Assembly: GCF_036588685.1 (NCBI RefSeq)
Contig: NC_086386.1
Span: 19,488,931-19,552,930, forward strand
DNA length: 64,000 nt
From: Mytilus trossulus
Taxonomy: Eukaryota > Mollusca > Bivalvia > Mytilida > Mytilidae
Reading direction: 5' to 3'
The notes below the pieces were generated by a model that was not told the origin of the DNA, ran no database searches, and saw nothing but the letters and a program-made list of their open reading frames with translations. Below are positions 59,651-64,000 of this stretch, piece after piece. Position 1 is the stretch's first letter. Each line of letters begins with the position of its first letter. A program made the position numbers and the translations under genes.

Positions 59651-59768
59651 TGACAGATTTAATGAGAGGTTAGAAGTGATCTCCACTGTATGTCCAGATT
59701 GAGAAGAAGTTTCCCTTTTTTTTTTAATTGCTTGCTTCCAGCAAACCATTCACCGATATGTTTTCAGT

Positions 59769-60059
59769 ATGCAGCGTGACCTTTCTCGTAAAAATCCGGT
59801 GATAGCAATAAGCAAGTGCGAAAGGAAAACTAAACGTAAACATCGATCCGTCATCAAGACAAACTATATTTTATTGTACCTGTTATACACGTGCTACCTG
59901 AATATCCATGCTTCTTTGTTCATTGTTTACAAACGGGTGGCAATCGTTAAACTTCGGATTAAAAGCACCACCATTAATGAGCTGCCATATTTTCACAAAA
60001 ACACTGACCAACTGAAATATTTTTTGACGATTAAACGAAATTTATGCGAAAAAAAATGA
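59769..60059 (+). other. Unresolved 96-codon basic frame
   Basis: The frame starts after TATGTTTTCAG, an acceptor-like run, and encodes a Lys/Arg-rich peptide with a hydrophobic middle (YILLYLLYTCYLNIHASLFI). No family is recognised and no partner exon is found. It could be chance. Confidence 0.15.
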
Positions 60060-60339
60060 TAAAATGTTGCACAGAAGACTAAGTTTATGATATGTGCATG
60101 CATTGGTTCAATAATCGGATAAGTATTTGTTTTCTCCAATCACTCGTTTCATATGAATTTAATATTTAGCAAAAAGTAAGGAACCAATCGGGAACAGTAA
60201 AATGACGTAAAAATTGTGTATATTAAATACGAAAATTTAAGTGAAGCACCTTTTCTTATCTTTTCACTAGTGCATTGTACGTCACGGTTTGCAAGTGAAA
60301 TTTCACTTAATACCAATTAACATTGCTGTCTATATTCTT

Positions 60340-60620
60340 TTTTTCAACACAATGATAATGACACTTTACTGCTTGTTTGGTTCGTTCACATATAACTGTC
60401 AATATAATAGAATTTTATGCGATTGTCTTACAAATGAGTGGGTTTAGCTAGCTAAAAATCATTTCTACATAAGAAAATGCCTGTTGCAAGTCAGGAAGAT
60501 TACAGTTATTAATCATTCGTTTGATGTGTTCCAGCATTCGAATTTGCTATTCGATCACGGAATTTCTGTTTTGAATTTTCCATACTATTGTTATTTTACT
60601 TTTAACTCTCAATTATTCTC
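60340..60620 (+). repeat. Dispersed repeat family C, forward copy
   Basis: It carries TTGTTTGGTTCGTTCACATA, TTATGCGATTGTCTTACAAA, and TGCCTGTTGCAAGTCAGGAA. A reverse copy at 60880-61195 forms an inverted pair with a spacing of about 260 bp. Confidence 0.65.
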
Positions 60621-61195
60621 TATACAATGTATATTATGTTTAACATAGAAACAGCCAATGATAATATAAGGTAAAACAGTTAAACACATCAATGAATGTT
60701 GCATTTCGATTTTGTTCGGGGTTATTATATGTTTGATATAATAATATAAAAATTATTCAATGTTATATTTGTTCCAGTTATTACAATATGTTTGATATGA
60801 TAATATATCTATACAAGTATCTTCTCATTCAACTCTTTTGTAAAATCATTCATCCATCCAATTTCACTTAGAAAAAAAATAACATGACAAGAATACCAAC
60901 TCCTAGAAAAATTCAAATCGAACAGTCCCTTGTCAAATGGCAAAATAAAAAGCTGAAACACATCAAACGAATGGAAAGCAAGTTTTGTATGGACTTAGTA
61001 CCGGCATTTCCCTATGAAGAATTAAATCGTATTTTATAGCTAGTTAAATTTCTCACTTGTATGACAGTCGCATAATATTCCATTATATTGGCAAAAATGT
61101 GAGAACAAAATAGAAATACACAATACGTAAAAATGTCAAAATAGGGGCACATCAGTCAAATTTTTTTTATTATCTGAATCACTATAAAATCAAAT

Positions 61196-62754
61196 AGATA
61201 TGTCAACAAAGAGACATATTTGAATATGGCAAGTAGAGTTTTAACGGTTAAGCTAAGTTATCAAATATCTCCCACCAAACATATTCCTCAGCGCTTTTGC
61301 ATAAATATTGAAAATCAAAATCTGGTGTTAAATATTATTTGTTTCCATAATGATGCAAGTGACTTTAAAATGATCTGTCTATTCATTTCAAGAACGAGAT
61401 ATATTATATAGTTTTGTCTATGTGTTAAGACGTGAATCCGTGTGGTGTTTAACGAAATGCCTAACATCATCCGATATCCATACATTAGTAAACAGAATGA
61501 TCAGATTTTTTTTATCATGAACAGCAAAAATAAAAATCGTAAGATATGCAAGCATGGTATATTTAAAATGCTACCTTCTGCATAAAATTGTCAAAATAAT
61601 CTATAAATTGAAGACAAATCACATTCAAAACTGATTTCAGTCTTTCCTAAAATTTAATCTAGATAACTGGTTGATGCTAAATAGTCATTTTGACATAGAT
61701 ATTGAAATGGTACATTACATTTTATTTGGTTACATATTTTTTTGACAAGAACAAAATTTCAAGTAGTTTTACGATGAATTTTTTTAATGGAAACTTCTTA
61801 AATTTGCATATATTGATATCGTCAGCTGGCAAAAGTATTGTCATGAAGTGGTAGCCATTTTCTACAGCTCTATTGGAATTTGTTATATATCTACAGTTTT
61901 GAAATAGTCTAGGACTTTCATATTCTTTTATAAGGTCAGTTTATTACTAATATATTCATTACAATAACATTCCAGTTTTAATGTCTAAGAGTGTGTAATA
62001 TATAAGTGTATAATTGAATGAATAGGTGACCGTGTTGTGAAAGGTGTGTGTGATTGATTAAATAGTAAAGACGTTATGTGTAAACTATTCATAACACATA
62101 CAGTCATAAAGATAAACTTGATAATATAGATTTATTTGTAAGATTTAATAAACTATATAAAATCTACATAAAACTGGTAAAAGTATGATTTATACTTACA
62201 TTTTTAGTAACAGTAATATATAATCTATTTTAACAGTTTGTATGAGTGAGCGTTAATTTTTTTTTACTTCTATAAATATTTGATTAATCAGATTTAAGGA
62301 GAGATAACTCTGATTATTCTAATCTAGCAGTATAAAGAAAGTTTCTATTATTTTAATATTTTGTCTCCAGGTATCAGTTTATGGAAGAAGCGAATCGATA
62401 AAAACTTTTCTTATATCACATAGCGATATTGTCTAATATCAATTGTAAATATGCAGACATTCCATGCGGAAAATGTTGTTTTCGGCAACGAAAAATTAAG
62501 AAAATACTAACTTTAAAACTTATTTTTCAAATATAAACAACAATTGAGTCTAAATATACATTCAGAAGTTAGTTAGAAGCAAACGTTTGTGTCCGTGTAA
62601 AATTTGAAGTGCTGTGTTTTTTTATATTCCTGAATATACAAATGCTATTAGTTCTAATATCAATGCGATACTTTTAAAATATCATTGCGGTGTTTTTGTT
62701 ATATCAATATTAGTACTTATTAGTATTAATATTTGACTGATGTACCCATATTTT
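61196..62754. other. Gene-poor AT-rich stretch
   Basis: I see no gene, RNA or recognised repeat family. The plus-strand 63-codon frame at 61220 has no support beyond being open. Confidence 0.5.
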
Positions 62755-63159
62755 GACAATTGTACCTATTATGTCTGTTTTGTTCACACATCGTTGTAAA
62801 TATGACAGAATTTGATGAGACTGTCATACACGTGATAGGTTTAGCGGTATAAAACCAGGTTCAATCCACAATTTTCAAAATACAAAAATGCCAGTACCGA
62901 TGGGGTTTAATAAACAATGTCGTAATCCAATAGCTAAGTATCAAAATTTTATTCACATATATAACATTTAGCAAATTTTATAATGAACGCACCGAAATAA
63001 TATATATCTGATATGCTCGCAACGCACGCACGCACGGAAGACTTTCTTTATTGATAAAAATGAAACTAACTTGTGACAAAGATGAATCATACTGTCCTCG
63101 TTCAGATTGATTCGACAAAATCTGACCTGTACTTTTGAATCTCCTTTTTTAATACAAAT

Positions 63160-63352
63160 AAGACCATTGGTTTTCCTGTTTGATTGGTTTAACACTAGTA
63201 TTTTTTTGGTTCCTGTATAGCGTGGTGTTCGATGTGAGCCAAGGCTCCGTGTTTAAGGCCATATTTTGATCTATAATGGTTTACCTGAAAAAAATATTAC
63301 TTTGATGAAAAGTTGTCTCATTCGAACTCATGCACCATCTTCTTATATCTAT
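63160..63352 (+). repeat. Dispersed repeat family A, partial copy
   Basis: It matches the second half of the 23270 copy: GACCATTGGTTTTCCTGTTT, then GTTCGATGTGAGCCAAGG, and an end CACCATCTTCTTATATCTAT. Confidence 0.6.
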
Positions 63353-63544
63353 AAATCTTTTAAATTTCACCTTATAAATAACTGCTTTCCAGTCCTCCAA
63401 AAACTTCATTTGGGTGCTGAAACTTTTGTTAAGTGCAATATGAACTAACACACTTCTAAAGCTTTAACGGTAACGACAGTTATGATGGTACAAGAACGAT
63501 TACGCCAATAAAAATACAAAAAAGCACTGAATGATCTAAATTTA

Positions 63545-64000
63545 TAAATATATCATATATATCTTTATTGCAAAATTACACCCATGAGGGTCAAGCAATA
63601 CAATGAAACAATAATTTTAAACTATACAATGCAATACAATGAAATACAATGTAATACAATGAAATACAAAATAATACAATACAATATATGGAAAAATAGA
63701 ACATTAGAGTTCAATTATAAATGTATGTAAAAAACACCATCATAACCTTGCCTGACATGGGTCTGACTCCCTCAGTTCTAAAGACTGTTTAATGAAGACT
63801 CCAATATGACAAACAAGTTCAGGGATAGGGTTTAGAATGTGTTTAAGTTTATTGAATGCATCAAGATGCTGAAATAATGGAACATAGTCTTTTAGATAAA
63901 CAAAAAGATTAGAACGCAAAGATGTGTTAATGTCACAATACAAAAAGAAATGATATTCGTCATCTAAGACTTCACAATATAGAACAGATATATTCACATT
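63545..64000 (-). mobile_element. 3' end of a non-LTR retrotransposon, running off the window
   Basis: The minus-strand frame 63997-63740 encodes CEVLDDEYHFFLYCDINTSL then LRSNLFVYLK, which looks like the C-terminal segment of LINE reverse-transcriptase proteins (usual form: ...EDEYHFLLxCPxYxxLR). After the stop comes a 3'UTR, GACCCTCATGGGTGTAAT, and a (TTGTATT/TTCATTGTA)n tail in minus sense (63575-63690). The RT and endonuclease parts would lie past 64000. Confidence 0.65.

Noticed and set aside
1..64000. CRISPR arrays, bacterial operons or phage genes
   Set aside because: GT-AG introns, animal gene families and mollusc-type repeats show eukaryotic nuclear DNA; the direct repeats seen are minisatellites without spacers.
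1..64000. tRNA or rRNA genes
   Set aside because: I saw no convincing cloverleaf with A and B boxes and no rRNA stretch by eye; a tRNA scan was not possible, so short RNA genes may have been missed.

Overview
This is animal nuclear DNA, AT-rich and intron-rich. Its dispersed repeats look like those I know from marine mussels (Mytilus or a close relative). The species call is an inference from remembered repeat families; nothing in the window names the species. Most of the reported open frames are chance. Three real protein-coding genes can be assembled by joining exons whose splice sites and reading phases agree.

Left part (1-22 kb): two genes lie head to head. On the minus strand are the first six coding exons (558-14172) of a class V P4-ATPase (ATP10-type lipid flippase); the rest of the gene lies beyond position 1. 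On the plus strand is a complete five-exon COMMD8 gene (14778-21736, 185 residues), a subunit of the endosomal Commander/CCC complex. Their start codons are 605 bp apart, so they probably share a promoter, which carries CCAAT boxes, a CRE-like site and a palindromic E-box.

Middle (22-46 kb): gene-poor. A roughly 1 kb mollusc-type repeat runs into a 4.4 kb minisatellite array (25.68-30.07 kb, unit about 39-45 bp). After it come many dispersed repeats and non-autonomous DNA transposons, including two copies of one TTAA-flanked element and a 1.44 kb element with ~75 bp inverted ends.

The most interesting gene lies at 46361-50230 on the minus strand. It has a short signal-peptide exon and one 3.2 kb exon. 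The product (about 1086 residues) joins a complete GMC-type FAD oxidoreductase, an unrecognised central region of about 250 residues, and a C-terminal PNK3P-type polynucleotide 3'-phosphatase. I know of no described protein with this architecture. A predicted secreted or ER-routed oxidoreductase fused to a nucleic-acid 3'-end phosphatase is the best candidate here for a previously undescribed system.

Right part (50-64 kb): gene-poor. It has two more inverted-repeat elements, a degenerate ~260-420 bp tandem array with a datable MITE insertion, a dense block of TTCTAGAA-like palindromes, and the 3' end of a non-LTR retrotransposon running off the window end.
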